Source of the DNA: Sphingobacteriales bacterium 44-61
GTDB lineage: Bacteria; Bacteroidota; Bacteroidia; Chitinophagales; Chitinophagaceae
Reading direction: 5' to 3'
Length of the DNA stretch: 64,000 nucleotides
Assembly (NCBI GenBank): GCA_001898405.1
Contig: MKTW01000001.1
Location: 62,001 to 126,000 of the forward strand
Numbering within the stretch: position 1 is the first letter of the stretch; each line of letters begins with the position of its first letter. The translations under genes and the position numbers were made by a program. Positions 25,042-34,435 of this stretch are shown piece by piece. The notes beneath the pieces are model-generated. The model was not told the DNA's origin. It worked only from the letters and a program-made list of their open reading frames with translations, and did no database searches.

Positions 25042-26769
25042 TTATTTACAACCGTCCAGGAAATCCTTAATACCCTGCACGATCTTATCCGCTACTTCCT
25101 GCTGGAATTTCTCATCCAGGATCAACATCTCTTCGGCAGGATTGCTGATAAAAAGCATTTCAACCAGCGCATTGGGGTATTCGGTAGGACTGTTCAGCAT
25201 GAAATTAAAGCTGCCTGTATTGCCATATTCTTTTAATCCAAGTTCCAGCATACGGCGATAAATATGGTTGCTTAACGGGCGAAAACCTGCATATCGGTAA
25301 AATGTGCCGGTGCCACCAACATTTACCGGGTCGGCTGATGAATTGAGGTGGATGCTCACCAGGAGATCGGGAACACTGTCCCGGTAAAACAAAATACGTT
25401 CCTTATTATCTACAAATTTTTCCGTGGTCCTTGTCATGATCACTTTGGCCCCCTGACGTTGCAAGGTCCTTTGCAGTTTCAATGATACAGCCAATGCCAG
25501 CATTTTTTCTGAAGAGCCTGTTGGGCCGCCTGCACCGGTGTTGCCACCACCATGCCCCGCATCTACCGCAATGGTAAGATGATTCAGCGATAAGTTTTGC
25601 GGCTGTGGCTTCACTCTTATCACCAGCGTATTGTCTTTGTAATAAAGCTGATGGCCCCAATGCTGGGGATGCTTCAGTTCAATAGTGATGCGCAGCACTT
25701 CATCTTCAAGTTGCTCATACCACACATTTTTTATTTCCCTGGTATTTTCCAGTTGAGTGATCCAATTGGTATTGCTGGTAGCACCGAATATATCCACTAC
25801 GATCCTTGAAGGGTCCAGCAACTGGATTGACTGATAAGCCAGGCGGTTGCTGAGTGCTACTTCTACATAATCATAAGCAGAGTCGCCATGCACTCTCCAA
25901 TTGCCGGTGAGTGAAGTAGGCGGAAAATTTCCCTTGGGTAGAAATTCCACTACATCATCCGGTATATAAGCAGTCCGGTATTTGGACAGTTTTACCCTAT
26001 AGAGCGAACCCACCTTTCCCGTCATCTGCAAAGGGATCAAAGAATCAATATAACCGATCTTGGCACCTCCCAGCCTGTCGTCACCAAGCCCGAACAGCAG
26101 ATGTGCCAGCCGGCCTTTCGTTACCAGCATATCCGGTCCCCATTCACGGGTAAGCGATACCTGGCTGGACGTGTAACGCATAATGGTTTTACCGGCTGTG
26201 TCCATAATGGACACGGGTATTTTGCTGTTCAGAAAACTGTCTGCAGCATTTACTGTATATTCTCCCTGGTAAATGCCGGGCATTGGCTGAGCAGGCATTT
26301 CATACAGGGGTTCTTTATTATTTACCATCACAATGCAACCAGTCAATGCTTTTACCCGGAAGCGGATCTTATCGCCCGGTTGCACAATAAGATTTCCTTC
26401 AGGAAATGTTTCTATCTGCGCTATGTCCAGTGTTTTGACGGTGTCTGGAGGGGAAGGGAGTGCGTATTGATAGAGTAGTTTTTTGGACACACGTCCGCCT
26501 GCGCCACTGGCCATTATCTCTACTGTATTATTGCCTGGCTGAAGATCCACCGCATGAGCAAAGCCTCCGGTGGGATATACTTTTACAGATGTTCCATTTA
26601 TGGTAAGCTGGCAGCTTTTGCAAGTGCTGCCGGAGATGAACTGGCGTGGAGTGCGTGAGCTATTATTTTCTTTCAGGGGACTGACCAGTCGTATAAAAGG
26701 TTTTTCTGACTGCTGGGCCAGGCTATTCATTCCTGCAAGCAGCAGCGCTGCCATCATCATTCTTTTCAT
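25042..26769 (-). CDS. N-acetylmuramoyl-L-alanine amidase (Amidase_3)
   Basis: 575 residues with a signal peptide (MKRMMMAALLLAGMNSLAQQ). A long, beta-rich N-terminal region (about residues 20-390) with SH3- and AMIN-like stretches precedes the Amidase_3 domain: IAVDAGHGGGNTGAGGPTGSSE (zinc His), LVSIHLNSSADP (zinc His) and ALVEMLFISNPAEE (catalytic Glu). It cleaves the bond between muramic acid and L-alanine in peptidoglycan, in the periplasm, for cell separation or turnover. The AMIN-like module may localise it to septal peptidoglycan. It is convergent with ytxJ, 14 bases apart. Confidence 0.9.
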   Translation of the reverse strand: MKRMMMAALLLAGMNSLAQQSEKPFIRLVSPLKENNSSRTPRQFISGSTCKSCQLTINGTSVKVYPTGGFAHAVDLQPGNNTVEIMASGAGGRVSKKLLYQYALPSPPDTVKTLDIAQIETFPEGNLIVQPGDKIRFRVKALTGCIVMVNNKEPLYEMPAQPMPGIYQGEYTVNAADSFLNSKIPVSIMDTAGKTIMRYTSSQVSLTREWGPDMLVTKGRLAHLLFGLGDDRLGGAKIGYIDSLIPLQMTGKVGSLYRVKLSKYRTAYIPDDVVEFLPKGNFPPTSLTGNWRVHGDSAYDYVEVALSNRLAYQSIQLLDPSRIVVDIFGATSNTNWITQLENTREIKNVWYEQLEDEVLRITIELKHPQHWGHQLYYKDNTLVIRVKPQPQNLSLNHLTIAVDAGHGGGNTGAGGPTGSSEKMLALAVSLKLQRTLQRQGAKVIMTRTTEKFVDNKERILFYRDSVPDLLVSIHLNSSADPVNVGGTGTFYRYAGFRPLSNHIYRRMLELGLKEYGNTGSFNFMLNSPTEYPNALVEMLFISNPAEEMLILDEKFQQEVADKIVQGIKDFLDGCK

Positions 26770-26826
26770 CCGCTAAAAATACCGATTTATCCCGCAGATA
26801 AATAAGCCCATGTCAGCATCAATACA

Positions 26827-27033
26827 TTACTCAGGCAATACAGGTCCGAAGCGGAGCTTCCTGCCACGGCTTTTTTTATCGGGGAAGAGAATATCATGGG
26901 CGGTCTCATATCCTTCATCAGCAACCCTGGCATGGCGGATAGCTGACTGACGGCGGTTCCGGATAGTATAGATAAGGAATCCAACGGCGGCCGCAGCAGC
27001 TACTCCCAGTATGATCTTGTTCGTCTTTTTCAT
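26827..27033 (-). CDS. Small single-pass membrane protein
   Basis: 68 residues: a short charged start, one hydrophobic helix (VAAAAAVGFLIYTIRN, about residues 10-26) and a basic cytoplasmic tail (HDILFPDKKSRGRKLRF). The family is not recognised. It is 57 bases upstream of the amidase start on the same strand, so the two could be co-transcribed. Confidence 0.55.
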   Translation of the reverse strand: MKKTNKIILGVAAAAAVGFLIYTIRNRRQSAIRHARVADEGYETAHDILFPDKKSRGRKLRFGPVLPE

Positions 27034-27208
27034 ATTATATCATTTATTTTATTATCGCTATAGAAAGTCAAAAAGTATACCATCTATATAATCAATTGCA
27101 AAACAGCTTCTCAATCTGGCATTATTTTGAACCATAAAGTGTATGATTGGTTCGTTCACAAAAGTTAATCTTTTGTCAACAGCCGCCTGTTAATTTAAGA
27201 AACAGCAT

Positions 27209-27406
27209 ATGCCTTCTTTAGTTGTAGCCGCCATAAAATATTATCCGCTGAAATCCATTCTGCGGGTGGTCTTTGTATCAGGCAGTATATATGATTACAA
27301 AAAAGTGCCGGAGAAAGTATATAAGGCAATGAAAGCAGCAGCTTCAAAAGGCACTTTTCTTAATAAATATATCAAGGGACATTTCTCATATGAAAAACTC
27401 AAATGA
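27209..27406 (+). CDS. KTSC-domain protein
   Basis: 65 residues, nearly all one domain. IKYYPLKSILRVVFVSGSIYDYKKVPEKVYKAMKAAASKGTFLNKYIKGHFSYEKL follows the KTSC pattern of a beta strand, then VxFxxGxxYxYxxVP, then a helix and A-S-x-G-x-F-N. KTSC domains occur beside proteases and lysyl-tRNA synthetase in other genomes, with unclear function. It is cytoplasmic and convergent with the cardiolipin synthase gene. Confidence 0.8.
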   Translation: MPSLVVAAIKYYPLKSILRVVFVSGSIYDYKKVPEKVYKAMKAAASKGTFLNKYIKGHFSYEKLK

Positions 27407-27410
27407 TCCT

Positions 27411-28859
27411 TTATAATAACGGAGACAGCAGTCTTGCCACTTTTTCCTGCATTTGCTTATATACGGGTCTTGCAGCCCAGGCAAGAGGATCGATCTTTTC
27501 TGCATCCTTCAGATCATTATAAAAAACCTCGCGGAGTTGCCGTGAAAAATCAGCATCATATACCAATGCGTTCACTTCAAAATTCAATTCAAAACTGCGG
27601 AAGTCCATATTTGCTGTGCCGACTACAGATAGTTTACCATCGGCTACCAGTGTTTTGGCATGTATAAACCCTTTCTGGTATTGATATATTTCGACACCCG
27701 CTTTCAATAACTCTTCGTAATAAGATTTGGCTGCCGCATTCACCAGTTTGCTGTCTGAAATTCCCGGCACCAGTAATTTTACAGAAAGGCCACTTAAGGC
27801 TGCAATGGTCAATGCTTCCAGCATGCTTTCACCCGGTATAAAATAAGGTGTGGTGATGAGGATCTCTTCCTGCGCCAGGTAAACAGCCTGCAATAGGGAA
27901 AACAAAATAGTGGGTTGCGTGGAATCAGGCCCGCTGGCCGCTATCTGCACCAGTATATCCTCCTTTTTATGTACACTGGGTGAGGGGAAAAGAAAAGCTG
28001 CCGGCTGCAGGGATTCACCGGAACAGAAATTCCAGTCGTTCAAAAAAAGATATTGAAGATAATACACGCCAGGTCCATCAATACGAAGATGCGTATCCCT
28101 CCAGTAAAGTTGACCGGGTTTATTATTGACATATTTATCACTGATATTGATACCCCCTGTGAATGCAGTATGCCCGTCGATCACAATGATCTTTCTATGG
28201 TTCCGGTAGTTAAGGCGGTTAGCCAGCAATAAAAAACGTATCTTATAGAAGGGAGCTGTCTTAATACCGCCAGCATTAAGGCGCTCCAATGTTTGGCGCC
28301 TGATGGAATAGCTGCCGAAATCATCATAAATAAACCTGACCTCCACTCCTTCTTTGGCTTTTTCCAATAATACCTCTACCAATTCCCTTGCAACTTCTCC
28401 TCTTTCCACGATATAGTATTCGAGATGGATATGACTGGTAGCAGCACGTATAGCTTCCAGCACTTCAGGAAATTTTTCTTCCCCGTTAATCAGCAGCTTC
28501 ACTTTATTATGCCTCGTGAATGGGCTTTGCTGGTCTTTTACCAGTAATCTTGCAAGCTCTTTATATTCCTTCACTACTGTGCCTGCATGTTTCAACGCAT
28601 CCTGTGTATAAGCGGTAGTTGCTTTCTTCAATTCTTTCAACACTGTTGTGTTCGATATTTCTTTTCGTCCGTATATTTTACGTTTCCGGTAATTAATGCC
28701 AAAAGAAAAATAAAAGATAATGCCTATAACAGGAAGAAAGATGGCCAGCAACAGGTAGGCCATGGTTTTGGTGGTGGTGCGGGTATCATAAACGATACGG
28801 ATACATGTGGTAATTAATATCAGTATATAAAAAATCTCAGAGAGCAGTAGCCAGTTCAT
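27411..28859 (-). CDS. cls: Cardiolipin synthase (ClsA type)
   Basis: 482 residues. Two N-terminal membrane helices (LLLSEIFYILILITTCIRIV, and LLLAIFLPVIGIIFYF after about residue 34) are followed by two phospholipase-D-like HKD motifs: HRKIIVIDGHTAFTGGINIS and HAKTLVADGKLSVVGTANMD. It joins phosphatidylglycerol molecules to form cardiolipin at the inner membrane. Length and layout are those of bacterial ClsA. It is a single gene with its own upstream region. Confidence 0.93.
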   Translation of the reverse strand: MNWLLLSEIFYILILITTCIRIVYDTRTTTKTMAYLLLAIFLPVIGIIFYFSFGINYRKRKIYGRKEISNTTVLKELKKATTAYTQDALKHAGTVVKEYKELARLLVKDQQSPFTRHNKVKLLINGEEKFPEVLEAIRAATSHIHLEYYIVERGEVARELVEVLLEKAKEGVEVRFIYDDFGSYSIRRQTLERLNAGGIKTAPFYKIRFLLLANRLNYRNHRKIIVIDGHTAFTGGINISDKYVNNKPGQLYWRDTHLRIDGPGVYYLQYLFLNDWNFCSGESLQPAAFLFPSPSVHKKEDILVQIAASGPDSTQPTILFSLLQAVYLAQEEILITTPYFIPGESMLEALTIAALSGLSVKLLVPGISDSKLVNAAAKSYYEELLKAGVEIYQYQKGFIHAKTLVADGKLSVVGTANMDFRSFELNFEVNALVYDADFSRQLREVFYNDLKDAEKIDPLAWAARPVYKQMQEKVARLLSPLL

Positions 28860-28919
28860 GAGCTTACAGGATAGTTGACAAGAAAGTTACTGTGTTTTGT
28901 TCAATGCACCATCACCTTC

Positions 28920-30443
28920 TTATTTTCCCCACTTGCCACGAAACCTGAATGCCAGCTCCAATCCAAGATACCAGCCTTTTTTCCTCTGGGCAAAAGGTTG
29001 GTAGTCGATGCCATTTGCAGATATAGTGTAGTCTGCATGGGGATATTTACTGATATCCTGCGCATACACCAATCCAACCCTTCCGATCCTGAATTGATAA
29101 AAATGCAGCTCAGCCAGCACGCGTTGCTGCACAGCAGAGCCGGATACTTTCTGTTTAAATCCTTCTACTGCATCTTTATCTGTCCAGGTATACTGATGGT
29201 TCAACACATAACCTGCTGAATAACCTATTCCAAAAGCAGAAGAGAAATTTTTTGCGCTGATCAGTTGCTTCTCGAACACCACCGGCATTTCAACAAACTG
29301 ATAGCCTGACCTGAATATTTTTATATCCTGGCCAGGAGAGGCCCAGATAGCAGGCATAGTCTCTTCTGAAAAGCTTCCATAGCCTGGCTTAAGTGTAATG
29401 CGGTAACGTCCTTTTTTGCGGTCAATGTTCAGATACAGTGCAAGACCTGCATGAAATGTTTTGGTTTTAAAATAACTGTTTTCCCCGGGCATGTTCACCT
29501 GCCTGGGTCCACCAAGCAGATTGGCGCTTATACCATAATCAATAAAATGTTGTTTGATTTTTGCCAGTGTATCGGTTTCAACTTTTGCTGTATCAATCTT
29601 TGCAGGCTCTTCTTCCTTGTTCTCATGTTTTTTGGCCAATTGTGCTTTCCTTTCCGCTTCAAGTGCTGCTTTTTCTTCCGCTTCTTTTTTGGCCAGCGCT
29701 TCAAGCTCGCAACGGTTGAGTTGCTGTCCCATTGCGATCATATCAATATACCGGCAATCGTTATTGCCGAGTATATACAGCATATCAGCGATGTCTTCCA
29801 TGCTGATAGCGCGGATCGTCGTTTTGCCCAGGCTTGATTCGGCAATGATACCTGCTACAAAACCCTGGTCATTGATCAGAGGCATGCCGCGGGCCAACCC
29901 GGCCTCTTTACTCACTTTCAAAGTGTATATGCCGTTCTTTGCTTTTTTATCCACTGCTATTTTAGCACTGTTCATGAACCAGATATTATCACTTACCCAT
30001 TTATCCCGGAAAGTGGTGAGCTTTCCTTTTTTATCGGCCAGTGATTCATAATAATTGGTGAGCCATTTTTTCTCCGGAGGCCGCGGTGCCTGGTAAAGCG
30101 CTACCGAAAAAACACCCATCCTTGCTTCACGCAGTTTAGTGGCTTTAACGCGATAAGTATTGTTATAAAATTTAGCTGTACGGATGGTTTGAGGAGCTAT
30201 TTCTGCAGGATAATCCTTTTCATTGAGTGAATGCCGGATAATGACAAAATAAATATGTACGGAATCTTCAGCCGTGATAAAACCAAATTCACTGACACCA
30301 ATTTCTACTACATTGTTTACAAAACCACGCAGGTCAGCAGCGTTTGACTGTGCCGAAGAAGAGAAAGGGGAAAAGCATCCTGCAAGCATAGCCCACAGGA
30401 ACAGCCGTGACAAGCAGTCAATTTTCAGAGTTTTGGGGTTCAT
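28920..30443 (-). CDS. Exported trypsin-like-fold domain fused to outer-membrane beta-barrel
   Basis: 507 residues from the ATG at 30443, giving a signal peptide ending SSSAQS. Residues about 38-235 look like a trypsin-type fold: MGVFSVALYQAPRPP early and GMPLINDQGFVAGIIAESS late, the latter aligning with the G-[DN]-S-GGP loop but without the catalytic serine (GMP instead of GSP). A coiled-coil linker rich in Glu/Lys/Ala follows (about 240-290), then a C-terminal barrel of about 200 residues with alternating aromatic strands ending RFRGKWGK. It is therefore an envelope protein anchored in the outer membrane with an apparently inactive protease-like head. Confidence 0.6.
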   Translation of the reverse strand: MNPKTLKIDCLSRLFLWAMLAGCFSPFSSSAQSNAADLRGFVNNVVEIGVSEFGFITAEDSVHIYFVIIRHSLNEKDYPAEIAPQTIRTAKFYNNTYRVKATKLREARMGVFSVALYQAPRPPEKKWLTNYYESLADKKGKLTTFRDKWVSDNIWFMNSAKIAVDKKAKNGIYTLKVSKEAGLARGMPLINDQGFVAGIIAESSLGKTTIRAISMEDIADMLYILGNNDCRYIDMIAMGQQLNRCELEALAKKEAEEKAALEAERKAQLAKKHENKEEEPAKIDTAKVETDTLAKIKQHFIDYGISANLLGGPRQVNMPGENSYFKTKTFHAGLALYLNIDRKKGRYRITLKPGYGSFSEETMPAIWASPGQDIKIFRSGYQFVEMPVVFEKQLISAKNFSSAFGIGYSAGYVLNHQYTWTDKDAVEGFKQKVSGSAVQQRVLAELHFYQFRIGRVGLVYAQDISKYPHADYTISANGIDYQPFAQRKKGWYLGLELAFRFRGKWGK

Positions 30444-30588
30444 ACAAGTTAGCGCTTGAATCATTAAACTCCCTGCCTGTGGGAATATTGCCCAATACGG
30501 GCATGCGGGTAATCAGAACGCGGGATTGAACGCAAGCAGCTACGTAAATCTACTTATTTTAAACCGGGGCCCTGAAAGTTTCATTGCC

Positions 30589-31791
30589 TTATTTTCCATT
30601 CAACAAGGCTTTTATCACTCCGTCCATCGCCCGCTGGCTGATCCATCTTACTACCACCACCAACTCATGTTCAGGGTCCACATAAATAAGATTGGCGCCA
30701 TTGCCGATATGCATGAAAGCACTGGCCGGGGCTGATGGCAACATCTTCCGGCCTGTATTCAGGAACCAGTTCATATACCCGTAATCCGTTTTCACCGGTG
30801 TTGGTGTAAGCGCCTGCCTCACCCATTGCTTACTGATCAGTTGCGTTCCTTTCCAATTGCCCTGGTGCAGGGTAAGCAAACCAAATCTTGCCATATCATA
30901 GGCGTTGATGAACATACCGCCACCCCAGTGCCCCCCACCGCTGACGCTTTGCACTGCTTCACCATCGAGTGTGATCCAGGCATTGCGATAGCCTGTCCAG
31001 CGCCAGGTGTTGGAAGCACCGATCGGGTCCATGATATATTGTTTCAACACCTGTGGCAGGGGCTTGCGCCAGACACTTGTTGCTGCCAGTGCCAAAGCAT
31101 TTACTCTTACATCATTGTATTCATAACGCGATCCGCTGGGATAGCGGGGCCGTGATTTCCAGTCGGCACGGCTGCTATCAGGACGATCGGCCCACTCGGG
31201 TTTATCCCATAATATGCCTTCCCAATCGCTGGTTTGCCGCAGCAGGTCATTCCAGGTGATGGTACGGTTATGTGAAGAAGCAAATGGATAAATAAAGAAT
31301 GGTTTGCCCTTTTCATCTGCCTGTCCATACAATTCAACAGGGGGCATATACCCGGCTACTGTATCCTGCACATTCCTGATCAGACCACTGTCAACTGCCA
31401 GGCCAACCACCGTACTTAAAAAACTTTTGGTTACGCTATGCGTCATATCGCATCGCAATGGTTCACCCCAGGTTTTGATGATATAACCTTTGTAAACGAT
31501 AATGCCGGTCGGCTCACCGCGGTCAGCCATTGGGCCAATTATATTACCGAATGGCTCTTTACCAAAAGTATTGGCCTGATCAATTTCAAGCTGGCGGGGA
31601 TTTTTTGATTCATGCGAAATGGCAAAAGCTACAGCAGAGTCAATAGCTGCGGGATCCAGACCCATTTCCACAGGTGTTTTTTGTTGCCATTGACCAGGCG
31701 GGGGAAAATATGCTGTAACAGCTTTTGTTTTTTGCGACAGGCCAGCAAAATGGAACAGGAGGAGCAGAACGATGGATAAAGAGATTCTCAT
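30589..31791 (-). CDS. Serine hydrolase of the beta-lactamase/penicillin-binding class C family
   Basis: 400 residues with a signal peptide ending LSQKT. The SxxK motif is in DMTHSVTKSFLSTVVGLAVD (Ser-Val-Thr-Lys), and the YxN motif is RYEYND. Substrates of this family range from peptidoglycan peptides to esters. Predicted periplasmic. The gene stands alone upstream of the beta-barrel gene on the same strand, with 146 bases between. Confidence 0.85.
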   Translation of the reverse strand: MRISLSIVLLLLFHFAGLSQKTKAVTAYFPPPGQWQQKTPVEMGLDPAAIDSAVAFAISHESKNPRQLEIDQANTFGKEPFGNIIGPMADRGEPTGIIVYKGYIIKTWGEPLRCDMTHSVTKSFLSTVVGLAVDSGLIRNVQDTVAGYMPPVELYGQADEKGKPFFIYPFASSHNRTITWNDLLRQTSDWEGILWDKPEWADRPDSSRADWKSRPRYPSGSRYEYNDVRVNALALAATSVWRKPLPQVLKQYIMDPIGASNTWRWTGYRNAWITLDGEAVQSVSGGGHWGGGMFINAYDMARFGLLTLHQGNWKGTQLISKQWVRQALTPTPVKTDYGYMNWFLNTGRKMLPSAPASAFMHIGNGANLIYVDPEHELVVVVRWISQRAMDGVIKALLNGK

Positions 31792-31860
31792 ATGGATGTG
31801 TAGTTGTTAGTGGACCGAAGATAAATTCTTCCCGGATATAAAATCAATGCAGCACAGGCC

Positions 31861-31890
31861 AAAAAAAGCCCGGGAACTACCCGGGCTTTC
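31861..31890 (-). terminator. Intrinsic terminator of the aconitase gene
   Basis: The hairpin AAGCCCGGG / CCCGGGCTT is followed on the minus strand by seven Ts. It lies 21 bases beyond the stop codon of the aconitase gene at 31911. Confidence 0.85.
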
Positions 31891-31910
31891 GACTAAACTT
31901 ATTTTCATTC

Positions 31911-34190
31911 TTACTTCGCAGCTTTCTTCGCAAACTCAGCCCTGATCACATTCAGCGCTCCGCCTGCTTTAAACCATTCAATCTGCTGTTCATTGTAAGT
32001 ATGATTTACACTGATCACATCTTTGGTGCCATCTGCGTGGTTCAATTCCACAGTCAGCGGCTTGCCGGGCGCAAAGGAAGTGAGCCCTATGATATCAACA
32101 TTATCATTTTCCTGGACCTTATCGTAATCTGCCTTATCAGCAAATGTAAGCGCCAGCATACCCTGTTTTTTCAGGTTGGTTTCGTGGATACGGGCAAAAC
32201 TGCGTACGATGATGGCCCTTACACCTAAATGGCGGGGTTCCATCGCTGCGTGTTCGCGGCTGCTGCCTTCACCATAGTTCTCATCACCAACAACCACACT
32301 GCCTACATGCGCTGCTTTATAAGCGCGGGCTGTAGCAGGCACTGGTCCGTATTCGCCGGTCAACTGGTTCTTTACGCTGTCTGTTTTATCGTTGAAATAG
32401 TTGATTGCACCGATCAGCATGTTGTTGCTGATATTATCCAGGTGGCCGCGGAATTTCAACCATGGGCCGGCCATAGAGATATGGTCAGTTGTACATTTTC
32501 CTTTTGCTTTGATCAGCAGTTTCAATCCTTGCAGATCATGTCCTTCCCAGGGGGCGAATGCCTGAAGCAGTTGAAGACGCTGGCTGTCGGGGGCCACTAC
32601 TACTTTCACGCTGCTGCCATCTTCGGCAGGAGCCTGGTAACCCGGATCATCTACAGAGAAACCTTTGGGAGGAAGTTCAAAACCGGTAGGTTCTTTCAGC
32701 AACACATCCTCACCTTTCTCATTTTTCAATTTATCTTTTAATGGATTGAAAGAGATCTTTCCGGCGATAGCCATTGCTGTTACAATTTCAGGGCTGGCCA
32801 CAAAAGCGTGTGTGCTGGCAAGACCGTCATTACGTTTGGCAAAGTTGCGGTTGAAAGAAGTGATGATCGTGTTCTTGCGGTTGGGGTCATCAATATGCCT
32901 TGCCCATTGGCCGATGCAGGGTCCGCAGGCATTAGCCAGTACCACACCGCCCACGCTTTCAAATGTATTGATAAAACCGTCGCGCTCGATGGTATAACGT
33001 ACCAGTTCACTACCAGGAGTGATCGTAAATTCAGAATGTGCTTTCAATCCCTGGCTTACTGCATCTTTTACAATGCTGGCAGAGCGGCTGATATCTTCAT
33101 AAGAAGAGTTGGTACAGCTCCCGATCAGGGCCACTTCCAGTTTTTCAGGCCAGCCATTTTCTTTCACAGCTTCAGCCATTTTGGAAATAGGCGTAGCCAG
33201 GTCCGGAGTGAAAGGTCCGTTCACATATGGCTCAAGTTTGCTGAGATCGAGTTCCAGCACCTGGTCATAATATGCTGCGGGGTTGGCATACACTTCAGGG
33301 TCAGGGCGCAGATGTTCTTTGATACCATCAGCAAGAGAAGCTACTTCTTCGCGGCCGGTAGCTTTCAGGTAAGCGCTCATTTTTTCATCGTAGGCAAAGA
33401 GTGAACAGGTAGCGCCGATCTCAGCACCCATGTTACAAACAGTGCCTTTACCGGTCGCGCTCATGCTGTCTGCTCCTTCTCCAAAATATTCCACGATAGC
33501 ACCCGTACCACCTTTAACGGTCAACTGACCCGCTACCCAGAGGATTACATCCTTACAACTGGTCCATCCGCTCATTTTGCCTGTCAGCTTCACACCGATC
33601 ACTTTTGGCATTTTCAATTCCCAGGGGAGACCGGCCATCACGTCCACCGCATCAGCACCGCCAACACCGATAGCTACCATGCCGAGGCCGCCTGCATTGG
33701 GCGTATGGGAATCGGTACCGATCATCATACCGCCGGGGAATGCATAGTTTTCCAGCACCACCTGGTGAATGATACCAGCACCCGGTTTCCAGAAACCGAT
33801 GCCATATTTATTGGAAATGGAAGAAAGAAAATCGTACACCTCTTTGTTCACTTCTTTGGCAGTGGCCAGATCAGCTTTAGCACCCACTTTAGCCTGGATC
33901 AGGTGATCGCAATGCACAGTGGAGGGAACAGCCACCTGGTCGCGTCCGCAGGTCATGAATTGCAGTAAGGCCATCTGTGCAGTTGCATCCTGCATAGCTA
34001 CCCGGTCTGGCGCAAAATCTACATAATCCTTGCCACGTGTATAGGGAGATGGCGGCACTGCGCCATGTAAGTGTGCGTATAATATTTTTTCAGTGAGGGT
34101 GAGAGGCTTGCCGATGACCTTGCGGGCGGCAGCGATCTTGCCCGGCATTTCAGCATAGATTTTCTTAATGAGATCGAGATCAAATACCAT
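31911..34190 (-). CDS. acn: Aconitate hydratase
   Basis: 759 residues from the ATG at 34190; the reading from 34244 adds 18 residues not found in aconitases. Motifs are [37 protein letters not shown] (cluster Cys), [10 protein letters not shown] (two cluster Cys) and [18 protein letters not shown] in the C-terminal swivel domain. It interconverts citrate and isocitrate in the TCA cycle via a [4Fe-4S] cluster, in the cytoplasm. The domain order is that of mitochondrial-type aconitase, common in Bacteroidota. It ends with its own terminator at 31861. Confidence 0.95.
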   Translation of the reverse strand: MVFDLDLIKKIYAEMPGKIAAARKVIGKPLTLTEKILYAHLHGAVPPSPYTRGKDYVDFAPDRVAMQDATAQMALLQFMTCGRDQVAVPSTVHCDHLIQAKVGAKADLATAKEVNKEVYDFLSSISNKYGIGFWKPGAGIIHQVVLENYAFPGGMMIGTDSHTPNAGGLGMVAIGVGGADAVDVMAGLPWELKMPKVIGVKLTGKMSGWTSCKDVILWVAGQLTVKGGTGAIVEYFGEGADSMSATGKGTVCNMGAEIGATCSLFAYDEKMSAYLKATGREEVASLADGIKEHLRPDPEVYANPAAYYDQVLELDLSKLEPYVNGPFTPDLATPISKMAEAVKENGWPEKLEVALIGSCTNSSYEDISRSASIVKDAVSQGLKAHSEFTITPGSELVRYTIERDGFINTFESVGGVVLANACGPCIGQWARHIDDPNRKNTIITSFNRNFAKRNDGLASTHAFVASPEIVTAMAIAGKISFNPLKDKLKNEKGEDVLLKEPTGFELPPKGFSVDDPGYQAPAEDGSSVKVVVAPDSQRLQLLQAFAPWEGHDLQGLKLLIKAKGKCTTDHISMAGPWLKFRGHLDNISNNMLIGAINYFNDKTDSVKNQLTGEYGPVPATARAYKAAHVGSVVVGDENYGEGSSREHAAMEPRHLGVRAIIVRSFARIHETNLKKQGMLALTFADKADYDKVQENDNVDIIGLTSFAPGKPLTVELNHADGTKDVISVNHTYNEQQIEWFKAGGALNVIRAEFAKKAAK

Positions 34191-34379
34191 GTGGATATAA
34201 TTTGAATTTTGAGATATTGGGTCATCGGTCATTGCCAGGGTCATTGAGGACCAGAGGAGAAAATAAAATGACGCGTGACGGTGACAAATGACTTAAAAAG
34301 TGTTGCGAATTTACGACAAATCAATGGTTTTTTCAGCCTGAAAATGAAGAGAAAATGGAGGAAACCGGGAAAAATACAA

Positions 34380-34407
34380 GGGCGCCGGGTAAATGACCCC
34401 GACGCCC
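34380..34407 (-). terminator. Likely terminator of the FtsX/MacB permease gene
   Basis: GGGCG..GGGT (34380-34390) pairs with ACCC...CGCCC (34396-34407) with internal mismatches; on the minus strand it is followed by TTGTATTTTT. It is 29 bases past the gene end at 34436. Confidence 0.6.
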
Positions 34408-34435
34408 GCTGGCAGTTGGTTTATGGTTACGGAAA

